A DNA stretch of 64,000 nucleotides from Artemia franciscana (Eukaryota; Arthropoda; Branchiopoda; Anostraca; Artemiidae): positions 1,592,848 to 1,656,847 of the forward strand of contig NW_027062618.1 in assembly GCF_032884065.1 (NCBI RefSeq). The letters run 5' to 3'. Shown piece after piece: positions 11,586-33,843 of this stretch. How positions within the stretch are numbered: the first letter of the stretch is position 1; each line of letters opens with the position of its first letter. Under the pieces are notes generated by a model, which worked only from the letters and a program-made list of their open reading frames with translations, did no database searches and had not been told where the DNA came from. Both the position numbers and the translations under genes were made by a program.

Positions 11586-14500
11586 CTGCAAAAAAGAAAT
11601 GTCAGTTAAGATCGGACAAGAATAAATTTTTAGGCTATATTAGCCAAATTTTATTTTTATAAGCCATTTTGTTTGGCAATGAAACTTTCAGCTGCAACTG
11701 TATAGCCAAATTGTAAATTGAAAAATATTTTGGAGACTCTATAATTGATTATGCATCCATTGGAGCTTACTAAGCAAGGGGGGACTTGCTAGTTTGGCGT
11801 TGACTATAAAAATTTTAGAATTTGTTTGAAATTTGTGCTTCAATTATTTTTTTTGTTTTCCATGAAATTTTATACGGTTGATCCAACTTCAACTCATATG
11901 AATTGCTTTAAGTAAGATTTCGAAAATCTATCATGTTTCCTAAAAATAAACAAACAAATCTCAATTCAAAATATCTAAAAAAAAGAAAATTTGATTCTTA
12001 AATTGAGATGTTTACGTCGTTTAAAAGAGATATTCGGCCTGAAACGATTGATAAAAACATCCATTACAATTAACAAAGAAGTCAAATTTAAAAAGGAACA
12101 TAAAATCTATCACGAACAGTTGTTCTTTTATAAGCACAAAAAACAAAGAAAAATTAAAATTCCTTCCGGAAATTAGTAACAGTTGGACCTCTTAAAATTG
12201 AACATCAGTTTGTTTTTTAAATCACATAGTTTTAGAAGTATTAATGGCAGTAACATTAACTATTTGTTATCTAATAGTATTTATTTTCATCAATAACAAA
12301 CATTATAGTAGTATTTTTGGTGGGAGTAATCGTAGAAACAGTCATCATAGGAGTAGTCCTTAGGGCACAAGGGGTGGTATAAGTAGTCAAGGTAAATGCA
12401 TTCGTACTTGAATAGTTTTGATAGGAGTATTCATTGTAGAAATAGCTGTCAAAGGAGTAGATATCACAGGATTAGTCTAGGCCAGAATAGTACTCAGGAG
12501 TGGCAATTGTTGGAATAGTCTCGGCTAGAATAGATATGGGTTGAGTACTCAGGGTAGGAGTGGTCAATTTTGATAACACTAAAGTAGTCGTGATAACAAT
12601 ATTCGCGCTAGAAATAGTAGTTGTAAGTGATCTTAGCAGTTAGTCTTAGTTGAAACAGAATTAGAGGGAGAGGTTGTGGCCCAAGAAATTGTTTTGGGGA
12701 AATAAGATAAAAGAAAAAATTATTAGAGAAATAGCATCCGAAAGCAGACAAGGGATAAATTTACACTTCTTTTAGCTTAATTTTCCTCGTGGCCTAGCTA
12801 GGAGCATAGGAGTGTCAATGGTAGGGGTTATGTCACATAATTTTTGTAAGGCAAGATATTTTTCAGTCGATCAATCATACAGTTTTATTATTTTACTCCT
12901 ACACCTTAGTATAGCCTTTGCAAACCTCCTTGTTATTCTATTTGTAACGACCGTCTTTTAACATTTACGCTTACGTGAAAACCTATTCTCATAATTAAAA
13001 ATGAAAAAAAACATGAATACATTTGTACTGAAGACGTTCGAAACTTGTGCTGGAAATAGTTACGAAATTCTTTTTTAAAGTGCAATGCCTAATAGTACAA
13101 AGCAATCGAAAGTACCTCAAAATTGACTTTTCTCAGATCCATATATCGATGATGACTTGCAAGTTCTTCAATTTTTGTATCAACAGTATCTCTGTCATTT
13201 CTCCAAGTAGAGTCTACAATAACTTGAAAGGAAGTTACTACTTTTGAGATTTGCTCCTCAGTAAAGCCATGATATCTTTCAAAGCAATCTCTCTCCTGGG
13301 GGAATCTTGTAAACAGCCTCAAAAAGAAACAGATTAATCCCTCTACCTGTCTATGAATATCATCTTGTTGAACCGGTGGCGTCAATTGACGAAAAATTTT
13401 GGGTGAGGAGGGAAAAGTTTATTTTTCAAAATCTAGGGGTTGGGCAAATTAGCTAACTTTTCAGTTTTTCAATGAAAATAAGCAAAACACAAAAGAATTT
13501 TCCTGTGAAAATACCCCGAACAGGTATTTTTCGAAATATGGAAGGGGGGAGGGTCAAAACAATCAAGTGGTGAACAAGACCCCCTTCTTAATCGATGACA
13601 CTGTGTTCAAATCTTTCTTCCTTATTTCCTGTTGTTTTAACAAAACCACTCATCCTCTGGTATCAAAGAGCTGCGTTTTTTCTGACATAAAATGGCTCGT
13701 GCACAATGGACGCAGCAAAAATACATAATTTTCATTTCGAAGTTTCATTTAATTCACCTATTAAAATGTAAATGGCAAAACTATAAATGGGGTATTGGAT
13801 TGATAGCCGTTTTTCTTTTAACTTACTCTTTGTTTAACAGCCCAATTAAAGAATATTCAGCACAGCCGTGGTATTACTTTGCAATCAAAACATGGAATAT
13901 CGTTGAAACCGCAAAGTACGTGTTCTTATGCAAAAGTGCAACAATGGGATCCCAATCCTAGGGGTGAGCATATTTTCTTTGAAAAAGTGAAATATTTTAA
14001 TTTTTCATCTGTAATTATTTAATATTTTAAGGGAGCCCGCTCGGTTAAGATACCTGTTGAGTGAATTAAACAGAGCCTTGGCTTTCTCAGCGTTTATTGT
14101 AGTTTCATCTTAGCATTGGAGAAACGGTAAAGATTTGTAATCCTAGTTACCTGGTAACTAACTGTTGGATAGCCAGAAGGCATTCATTTCAAGGTGGAGA
14201 TTGTTTTCTAATTTATCGGTTAGCCAATTAGATAATGGACAATGACAAAGATAATAAGGTAAACAATGCATAATCCTAATCCTCGGGTAACTAATCCTTG
14301 GAAAGCCAGAAGGCGTTGTTTGTTCCAAGGTAAAAATCGCTTTCTAGTTACTTAGAACTTCGATTAGACCTAAAAGGTTCAGGAAGGAAGCAGAATTTGT
14401 ATCAGAGATTGGAACCATTAAGTAATGCTTTCAAATTTTCTTGCAAACTAGCATGTAAAACCTCTATCAAATATCAGTAAAAAAAATAATGAAAATCGAC

Positions 14501-17500
14501 CTTAAATGAGTCGGTGGACATGTTCACTGAGATTCCATCTTAAAGTTCCATTTCCAGGGCAATCTCCTCTCTAAAAGTTGAAAAGTTAATTAAGATTTTT
14601 TCACCTAATTTTCATCTCTGTTGATTGTAAATGCTTGAAGGTAGGTTTTTGGGTCAAGCCTAGACTGACTGAACTGATCTCAAGTTATTCTTTGTGATCA
14701 CGGAACTTAGGCCTTGGCAAGGTTTGTGCTACCCATGCTTGAGCTATTTGGTCCATTGTATTTTTCGTTCCTTGGCATTATGACGGGGTTACATTGACCA
14801 GAAATCCTGGACAAAATGGGTTTGACCGAGACAAAGAGAGTCACCGTGAAAATGTACACATTTAACTGCTAAACCGTGGATACAACCTATTTTGAAACTT
14901 ATTTAAGAAAACCGAAGGACAAAACATTTCTATTATAAACCCCGGGTCATCTTTCAAGTAAATATAGTAGTTTATTTCTGCTATATCAGAGGCGCCATTT
15001 GGGGTGGGGGGTCAGGGGTGGGCAAATGCCCACCCCTGATTTTCCAGGGGGCTGAAGCTTCCACCACAAAGAGCCCTTTTCCGGCCATAATTATTCATGA
15101 AGTTTAACATAATCCATTCTGTTCAAACGATTTGAACTAACTGCACGCCTATTAGCCAAAGAGCGTAATTACCTGACGACCCTTGGGGTAATTACGCTAT
15201 TTGCTATTAATTATTGTAAACTTTGAAAGTAGGTTAGATTCATAAGAAAAGTCTCAAGTTCTGTCGAATGTCACATGCCCACCCCAAGATTTGGCCCAAA
15301 TGGCGCCTCTGTGCTATATGTTATTGCCAAACTGAAATTATACGAGAGACAATTTGGTGTACCAGAGACAACCTTTTGTCAGTTCTACGTCCTTATTCAT
15401 GCTATTAATTAAAAAAAAACTTTCTACAAGACAAGTTTTTCAAAGAAAAGTAAAGAGCTCCATTAAGCCTAAAATGAGCAATAATAAAGTCAAATAATTT
15501 TCCAAGCTTAAAACTACCGCAAATAACTATCAATAAATAAATGAACCTCAAAACGAACAGAAATTACAATATATAGCCGAGTCAAACTCAAAACTAGCAA
15601 AAATTAGAATGAGTAGGGATGATAACCCCTATGCCTTCTCAAGACCACAACACAATTTGTGCTTTACCTGAAAAAAAAAACAACAAACAAACAAATGACC
15701 GTGAATTCTCAGTTAAATTGACATAAACGGATATTTCTACGTTAAGATTTTGATGATTTTTCATTTATCAAAGTAAGAAAGGTGAAAAAATTTCAAACCT
15801 ATATTATTTTCAGTAAAGCCCAAATTGTGTTCTGGTCTTGAGAGGCATAACTGTAATAAATTAAAAATTACTGAAAACTTCAAGGAATATATATGGGTAT
15901 ATATATATATATACGCTAAACTGACAATCCACAGCCATTTTTTTAGTAGAGTGCAGATTATGTTCTGGTCTTGAGAAGGTAGTGGGGTTGTCAAAGAGAT
16001 AATTTCCAGACCTTTCGACTACAATGAACAAAATGGCTATTTTCAAATTTTGATTAAGTGTGTCTGGACAATTGACAGGCTTGAAGGAGGGCCTTGTTGC
16101 CCTCCAATCACTTTTATCTAATGGAAAGAGCACTAGCGCTTTTAAATTCCAATCCAATGAACCTTCTTTGAAGTTTCTACGACAGTAAATGACCATAATA
16201 TTTTTTTATCAGATGCATTACGGGAAAATACGAGGTTGAGGGGGTTATCCACCTTCTGATCACTCTGAATCTTAAAAGGGGCACTAGAACTTCTGGTTAC
16301 CAATCCAACGAGCCCTCTCCGAAGTTTATACGATTGTCCTTTCTACATATACCTTAAATGCCCCAGAGCATACCTTACCTTGCCCTGAGAGTTGTGGAGG
16401 GTCGTCATCCTAAAAAAAAAACTATTTCCGGTCCTTTTCAATTACATTGAAAAAAATGGCAAAATTTTGATTGGATGTGTTTGGGGAAATGGTGGGCGAG
16501 AGAGGGGGGTTAATTGTCCTCCAATCACTTTCGACTATTAAACACTGACCTTTTCAATTTCCAATCGAATGAGCTGTTTTCGAAGTTTCTACAACAACAA
16601 ATGGCTGTCTCACAATACGAGGTGTGTAAAGGGCGGGGTACACCCTCCGATCATTCTGAGTCTTGAAAAGGGGACTACCTCTTCTGATTACGAGTCCGAT
16701 GAGCCCCCTCCGAAGTTTATGCAATCATCCATTCTATATATGCCTTATATGCCCCCAGGGCATAACTTACAACTCATTGTTCTGAGGACTGTGGGGGTTC
16801 ATCCTCAAAGAAATAAGTTCCGGACCTTTCAATTACGTTGAACAAAATGGCTATCTCAAAATTTCTATTGGATGTGCTTGGGGAAATGGTGGGCGTGGGA
16901 GAGGGTTAGTTGCCCTCCAGTCGCTTTCGACTATTAAAAACGATACTCGGTCTTTTAATTTCCATTTAAATGAGCTGTTTTCGAGGTTTCTTAGACAATA
17001 AATGACCATCTCAAAATTTCCATCAGATACACTTCGGGAAAATATGAGGCTGGCGGGGGGGGAGTATCCACCCTCCGATCGGTCTGAATCTTAAACATGG
17101 CGCTAGAACTTCTGATTCCTAACCCAATGAGCCCCTCCCAAAGTTTCAACGATCACTCTTTCTATATATACTTTATATGCCCCCAGGGCATAACTTACAA
17201 CCCTTGCCCTGAGGGCTGTAGGGGGGTTGTCATCCTCGAAGACATATTTCCGGACCTTTCAACTACGTTGAACAAAATGGCTATCTGAAAATTTTTATTG
17301 GATGTGTTAGAGGAAATAGTGGGCATGGGAGGGGGGCTAGTTGCCCTCCAATCACTTTCGACTATTAAAACAAGCACTAGCCCTTTCAAATTCCAATCAA
17401 ATGAGCTCTTTTCGAATTTTTTACGGCAACAAATGGCCATATCAAAATTTCTATTAGATACTTTTTGGGAAAATACGAGGTGTGTAGGGGGGGGGAGTAT

Positions 17501-19165
17501 CCACCCTTCTATCACTCTGAATCTTAAAAAGGGCACTAGAACATCTGATTTTCAATCAAATAAGCCCATTCTTTGTTTTTTAAGATCACCCTTTCTATAT
17601 ATACCTTATATGGCCCCAGGGCATAACTTATAACCCTTGCCCTGATGGATGTGGGGGAGGGGGGTTGTCATGCCCAAAGGCATGATTTCCGGACCTTTGA
17701 ATTACGTTGAACAAAATGGATATCTCGAAATTTGGATTGAATGTGTTTGTGGAAATGGTGGGCGTGGTAGGGGGGGGGGGGTTCCCCCAATAACTTTTGA
17801 TTGACCATTAGAAACGGAACTAAAACTTTCAATTTTTAATCGAATGAGCTCTTTTCGAAGTTCCTACGACAGCAAATGGCCAGCTCAAAATCTCTATCAG
17901 ATGCTTTTCGGGAAAATACGATGTGTATGGGGGGGGGGGGGAGTTATACACCTTCTGATCACTCTGAATCTCAAAAAGAGTACTAAAACTTCTGATTAGC
18001 GATCCAATGGGCCCCTTCCGAAGCTTATACAACCATCCTTTCTACATAAACCTTGAACGCCCCCAGGGCATAACTTACAACCCTTGCCCTGAGGGCTGTG
18101 GGGGTTGTCATCCTCAACGACATAATTTCCGAACCTATCAATTACGTTGAAAAAAATGGCTATCTCAAAATTTTATTGAATGTATTTGGGGTAATGGTGG
18201 GCGTGAGAGGAGGGTTAGTTACCCTCCAATCGTTTTCGACTATTAAAAAGGGCGCTAGCACTTTCAATTTTCAGTCTAATGAGCCCTTTTCGAAGTTTAT
18301 ACGATAAATCCGTCGATACGAAGTGCCCTGGTCTAAACAAATAATAATTGTGCCCACATCGCTCTTTACTTAGCCAACGCTATTGCGCTGCCTATGATTT
18401 GCTGTTATTTCAGCATTCAGGAGGTTATTAAGATTGGAGTTTCATTTCTTTGTTTCTTTTGTTTTGTGTTTTTCTTTATACGTTTTGTTTAATTTAAATC
18501 AGCTTTAACCTTTTTTTTCCATTGATGAAGACTCCCGGAAGTGGAGTCGAAATATTTGAATTTTTATTATTAAAATCTTTTTTGGTTCCGCTGTTTATTT
18601 AAATTATACCTGTTTTTTCTCTCTTAAATTCTATAAATGGAAAAGTAGCGTGTTCTGGGAAATTATTTGCCCACTTTAGGCTGTCTATTAAAAAACAAGT
18701 CCCTCCTAAAACTTTATGTTAATTTACGCAATGTGATAAACAGGATCACGCTTATATGGCTAACTAAATGTACTTTACGGCAACTGTATTCCCCTATAAA
18801 CACTTTGACTTTACTTACGTATATATACAAACCCGTATTCTTATATCCAGGTTTTTTAGTATCCATTTTAGTATTTTTCATAATCGAAAATTTATATCGG
18901 CATCCTAACACGTGAAAAGACATTTTTTAGATATATAGTATTTTTACCTTTGAAAGAAGCGGTTAAATGCCCCGTCTCGTTTGCGAAGTTCCAGCCAAAT
19001 GTGCCTTAAAGAGTCTTTTTGAAAAGGCGTCATAAATGTCGTATGAGTTGGTACAAACATTTCCATTGTGCTTAGCCTACTTAAAAGTTGAGCAGCCATC
19101 CTTGTGTCAAATCTGATCCCAAAAGGAGATTGATCGCCTCTTTCTTCGGGTTCACTTGTTGACAT
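11454..19165 (-). CDS. Globin B: three-exon single-domain globin
   Basis: A haem protein of the globin fold, 183 residues, from exons 19165-18948, 13317-13116 and 11585-11454. Residues 1-45 or so form an extension rich in polar residues. The fold starts near FMTPFQKDSLRHIW (helix A, Trp57), runs through GAFNRFFQRLFTRFPQERDCF (helix B-C, CD1 Phe85), the E helix, a His-His pair (128/129; one is the proximal F8 ligand) and a G-H region with Trp166. Introns fall at B12.2 (splitting an Arg codon after its second base) and G7.0, the two classic globin positions. The spacing resembles neuroglobin-type globins more than the multi-domain haemoglobins of some crustaceans. The role (oxygen storage, sensing or NO chemistry) cannot be told from sequence. 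Introns are 5.6 and 1.5 kb. The start ATG at 19165 matches the start of globin A; the frame just upstream offers only GTG. Confidence 0.9.
12300..12650. repeat. Degenerate short-motif repeat in globin B intron 2
   Basis: Phrases such as agtagtc, aggagta and aatagt recur every 15-30 bp for about 350 bp (for example gtagtatt, ggagtaat, ggagtagtcc, gtagtcaagg). It looks like an old, diverged minisatellite. No coding frame is supported. Confidence 0.45.
13116..13317 (-). CDS. Globin B exon 2
   Basis: Acceptor tttctttttgag ends at 13318; donor gag|gtactt follows 13116. 202 nt: one base plus 67 codons covering the C, E and F helices and the first turn of G (LRKVNFE). It contains the CD1 Phe and the His-His pair. 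Confidence 0.93.
14139..14365. repeat. Diverged tandem duplication in globin B intron 1
   Basis: Two copies, about 130 bp apart, share taatcctagtt/taatcctaatc, ggtaactaa, gccagaaggc and ttccaagg-like blocks in the same order. Function unknown. Confidence 0.45.
14987..15311. mobile_element. hAT-type MITE with exact 8-bp target duplication (325 bp)
   Basis: Both ends read CAGAGGCGCCATTTGGG inward (17-bp terminal inverted repeat). The flanks are identical octamers tgctatat at 14979-14986 and 15312-15319. Together these are diagnostic of the hAT superfamily. There is no transposase, so it was moved in trans. An internal palindrome (ggggtgggcaaatgcccacccc) lies near the left end. The intact inverted repeats and perfect duplication suggest a fairly young insertion in globin B intron 1. 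Confidence 0.88.
15410..18310. repeat. Dispersed repeat with internal tandem array (units about 400-450 bp)
   Basis: A leader of about 250 bp (15410-15660, aagtaaagagctccattaa) is followed by about five tandem units to 18,310. Each unit contains gggcataacttacaaccc, gaacaaaatggctatctc, ttgccctccaatca, a G-run of up to 13 and aatgagc...cgaagtttctacgac. Starts of the gggcataac block fall near 16352, 16755, 17183, 17617 and 18063. The same leader and one unit recur at 42,410-43,090, so this is a dispersed family. No protein is encoded; the many short open frames are accidental. It fills much of globin B intron 1. Confidence 0.75.
18311..18940. other. Rest of globin B intron 1, nothing recognised
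   Basis: AT-rich sequence between the tandem array and the donor of globin B exon 1. No repeat or gene is recognised. Short open frames on both strands lack support. Confidence 0.4.
18948..19165 (-). CDS. Globin B exon 1
   Basis: Starts MSTSEPEERG at 19165, with G at -3. Ends ttt caa ag|gtaaaa, leaving two bases of the Arg codon (phase 2, position B12.2). It encodes 72 residues, including the helix A motif LRHIWLELRKRDGAF. Confidence 0.92.
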
Positions 19166-19226
19166 AGCTAATAACCGGTATAACACTGAACCCTTTTACT
19201 GACAAATGCTATCAACGAACAAAAAA

Positions 19227-19236
19227 CCTTTTTATA
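19227..19236 (-). promoter_or_regulatory. Candidate TATA box of globin B
   Basis: On the - strand tataaaaagg at 19236-19227 lies 62-71 nt before the ATG. A TCAGT initiator-like motif follows at 19202-19198 (A at 19200), slightly further than the usual TATA-to-start distance. A second TCAGT (A at 19187) sits 22 nt before the ATG; globin A has one 21 nt before its ATG. Confidence 0.55.
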
Positions 19237-19479
19237 CGTATACTTCAAGCTGTATTTTTAAAGATTTTGAAATTCCTGAGAAAAACAGTTTTAATGAAGG
19301 AAAAGACAAGTACACTGGTATTTTGTTTGAGTTGCTCATTTCTGAAAGCAACTAAAAATTGCGACATAAAGGTATAGTTTTGGTAAACAATATCCTTTGC
19401 AGGTAAAACGTCATTCGCCCAGTGTTTTAACTATTGGGCAAAACAAGTTTTGCCCGATAGTTAGATTTTGCTACTTCTA

Positions 19480-19780
19480 TCTTCAGGTTCGCTGTATTTC
19501 TCAATGCTGCATAGGCTTCAGATAGAAAGAAAACGTGACTTTTCATGGCAATAGTTACTTCAACTATAGGCTTAGCCATTTGTACATTATTGAGTCTTGA
19601 AACAGCCGGGATATACATTAACAAGGTACACAAATGTAGTTTTCTAGCTTTTCACTTCAAGTTCTTTACACATTCCAATAATGCACGGGTTTTAGATAGA
19701 ATGAAAGCGTGACCTTTCATTGATTTACTAGCTTTGACTATAGGCTTAGCCGTTTGTGTCTTATTAAGCTCTCTACATGC
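19480..19780. repeat. Diverged direct repeat upstream of globin B
   Basis: Two copies about 190 bp apart (near 19,490 and 19,685) share agatagaa, cgtgac, ttttcat/ctttcat, actataggcttagcc and tttgt in order. RCGTG cores (hypoxia-element-like) occur at 19533-19537 and 19707-19711, and another in cacgtg near 19790. They are short enough to occur by chance. Confidence 0.45.
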
Positions 19781-20170
19781 AGGTACATGCACGTGTAGGC
19801 AAAAGTTGTACTGTCTGTAAGCTCTAGCTCTAAGCTGTAGGCTCTGTATGCCGTAGGCTTAAACTGTAAGTGTAAGCTCATGCAGCTACATACAAGTGTA
19901 GGCAGAAGCTGTAATGTCTGTAAGCTCTAAGCTGTAAACTCTGTGAGCTGTAGTGGTACGCTCTGTTAGCTGTTAGCTTTGTACATGCACATGTAGGCAG
20001 AAGCTGTAATGTCTGTAACCTCTATAATTTGTAGCTGTAAGCTCTGTACATGCAGGTATATGAACGGGTAAACATAGTCTGTAAGCTTTACTCCTAAGCT
20101 CTGTACATGCCGGTACATGTGCACACAGCCAGAAGCTGTAATTTCTGTAAGCTGTTATCTCTTTACATAC
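19760..20170. repeat. Minisatellite upstream of globin B
   Basis: About five units of 60-110 bp are built from gtacatgca/ggtacatg, gtaggcagaagctgtaatg and tctgtaagctctaagctg. It lies 0.6-1 kb before the globin B start, in the spacer between the two globins. Confidence 0.6.
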
Positions 20171-20689
20171 TTAGTCACACTTATTCTAAGCCATACTTAG
20201 TCAAGTTTATTAAAGTCTAGTCTAAATCATACTTAGAGAGACAACACATGACGTTTTCGCATAACACATGGTGTCCCTAGTTGCTTTCAAAGAATATTAG
20301 CTTTATAATAAGAGTCTAAAGTTTAATAAACTAAAAGCTAACTTCATTTAAACTTGTTTTGAATTTTTATAGTTGAATTGTGTAATTATGCACTGTCAAG
20401 AACACTGTTGGCCTATAAGCTTTCAACTTTCGATTAAATGAGCCCCTCCCAAGTTTCTGTGGCCACGACTTCCATATGAAGTGGTTGGAAAATATATACT
20501 ACATGGAAAGCACTTGGCTCTTGTAGGTCACAGATGAAAGTATTTTTATTAGAACTAGGGAATTCAAAATAAAGTCACTATCTCATGAGGTTGACCCAGT
20601 TCCATAGGTTTGATCTGATAAGGTAGTGCCCGACGTCAAGGGATATTAAAAAGTAAAAATCAACCTCGATATAAGCCTATTTCTCCCTA

Positions 20690-21130
20690 GTTTTTCTCAC
20701 CACATTATTGTATTATAAAAGTTATTACCGTTTTTTCTCGATAAGTTATCCATGAAAAAAAAAAAAAAACTATTGGATCTTTGTAGGTTCTGCTTGCCAC
20801 TCCCCCCTAGTTTTTCTCTTTATAAAGAGAAGTTTTCCTCCCTAATTATAAAAGCTATTACCATTTTTTTCTCGATAAGTTACCCATGAAAAAGCCTATT
20901 AGAACTTTGTGGATTTTGCTTGCCACCCCCCTCCTCATATTTTTATTCCTCAACCTCTCTATTCCTCTGTAGAAAAAAAAGCAGACTCTGTACAAGCACT
21001 TAAATAAACAGACCAGCTTTCAAGCCCATTGTGTCTATTTTAAAAGCTCAGCTTTCAAAAGCCCATTTTAAAAGCCCAGCCTATTTTAAAAGATCAGCTT
21101 TCAATCCAATTGTGTCTGTTTTAAAACACT
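20690..21130. repeat. Two small direct-repeat clusters in the inter-globin spacer
   Basis: At 20,713 and 20,844 the block attataaaag(t/c)tattacc, ctcgataagtta, catgaaaaa recurs with 131-bp spacing. At 21,003-21,125 the phrases cagctttcaa, gcccattgtgtct and attttaaaag recur three to four times. No gene is seen. Confidence 0.5.
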
Positions 21131-21839
21131 CAGGATTTATTTATATTCACCTTCATACGTCAATACCAATTGTACTAAAAAAAAAAGAAAAAAAAAAAAC
21201 TTCTGCACCAACAAGCAAGGAAAAAAAGTTAGGTAAGTAAGGTTTTAAGAAATAGAGATTAAAAACGTAAAATGGTTCATGATCAATCAGCTAATATCAT
21301 CAATCACTCAGAAACAAGTTCACGTGTTGTAACTCAGCATGGTTGAAGACAAAGTTCACGTAAAGACTAGTTTAGTCTTGTTATCAGTTAGAGTTCATAC
21401 TAGAGTAAGCGAGGGTTGTTTTGATGCAGCTTCAGAAACAGTTGGTTTTCCTGATAGAGTTTTGTCAGTGTTGTCAAGACTTCCCTTTCACTGTTATTTT
21501 CAGATGTTTTTTTTAAGCCAAAAGAGGGCAAAATCCCACAGTACTTGTTATCTCTACAACAAATTCCAACTTCCTGCTTGAAGTGCCTGCTTGAAGGACT
21601 CAGCCTCAACGGTGAAATTTTAAAGCATTCTAAAGAATATGTAGACATATAGAAAGGCATATTCTTTGTTATTATTCTGTGTGGGTTTAAATGAAATTTC
21701 CATTAACGAGTCCTAGTCCTCAGTGCGTACGCAGTAATTTGTCTGGAGGGTATCCATATTTTTATAGAGGGGTAAAATAGTATCCATAAAATCAGTCAAT
21801 CAATTGGCACTACCAACCAAAGCTATTATACCAAACTTT

Positions 21840-33371
<11,532 letters not shown>

Positions 33372-33556
33372 TTTGAAGGTTTATAGGATACTGAATCCTC
33401 TTTATTCATCAAACTTATTGATAGATAAAAACAGTTTTTTTTTTCATTGTCAATCCTTTCACAACTTCTTGCAAAACTCTAGAAATACCCACAAAAAAAC
33501 CTTAAGGGCAAAGGCTAATCAACGGGTTGATCTAAAAACAACATGACGAAATTTAG
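33372..33556 (-). promoter_or_regulatory. Globin A 5' flank, squeezed behind MED30
   Basis: This is all the space between the MED30 poly(A) hexamer and the globin A ATG. A TCAGT initiator-like motif (33394-33390) lies 21 nt before the ATG, matching globin B. No clear TATA box is seen at the expected distance. Confidence 0.4.
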
Positions 33557-33596
33557 TTTATTTTTTAAAAAGTAACAAGAATGAAATGAATTTATT
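33557..33596 (-). promoter_or_regulatory. Candidate MED30 poly(A) signals
   Basis: AATAAA at 33557-33562, about 30 nt after the stop, is the likely signal. Another hexamer overlaps the stop itself (33591-33596). Both leave room for the globin A promoter in the remaining roughly 185 bp. Confidence 0.55.
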
Positions 33597-33690
33597 TACG
33601 TGCTGCAGCAAGCATACTGTTGATTTCCCAAATCACATTGCGTGTATAGTCAATAATCTCCTTTAAGTGTTGGTTCTTAATCACAATTTG
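33592..33690 (-). CDS. MED30: MED30 terminal exon
   Basis: Acceptor ctttttttttcag ends at 33691. 32 codons, QIVIKNQHLKEIIDY then TRNVIWEINSMLAAARK, and TAA at 33594-33592. The IWEIN..ML motif is the hallmark of the MED30 C-terminus. Confidence 0.92.
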   Translation of the reverse strand, partial: QIVIKNQHLKEIIDYTRNVIWEINSMLAAARK

Positions 33691-33767
33691 CTGAAAAAAA
33701 AGATATGCTTAAAAGGATATAGATGCAATTTGATTCGATATATATATATATATATATTCATATAAGC

Positions 33768-33843
<76 letters not shown>

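Noticed and set aside
15410-18310. CRISPR-like or satellite-coded protein array
   Set aside because: Units are too long and have no spacer pattern; open frames shift between units.
21339-21660. Open frames on both strands between the globins
   Set aside because: Both strands are open over the same stretch and neither peptide is recognised.
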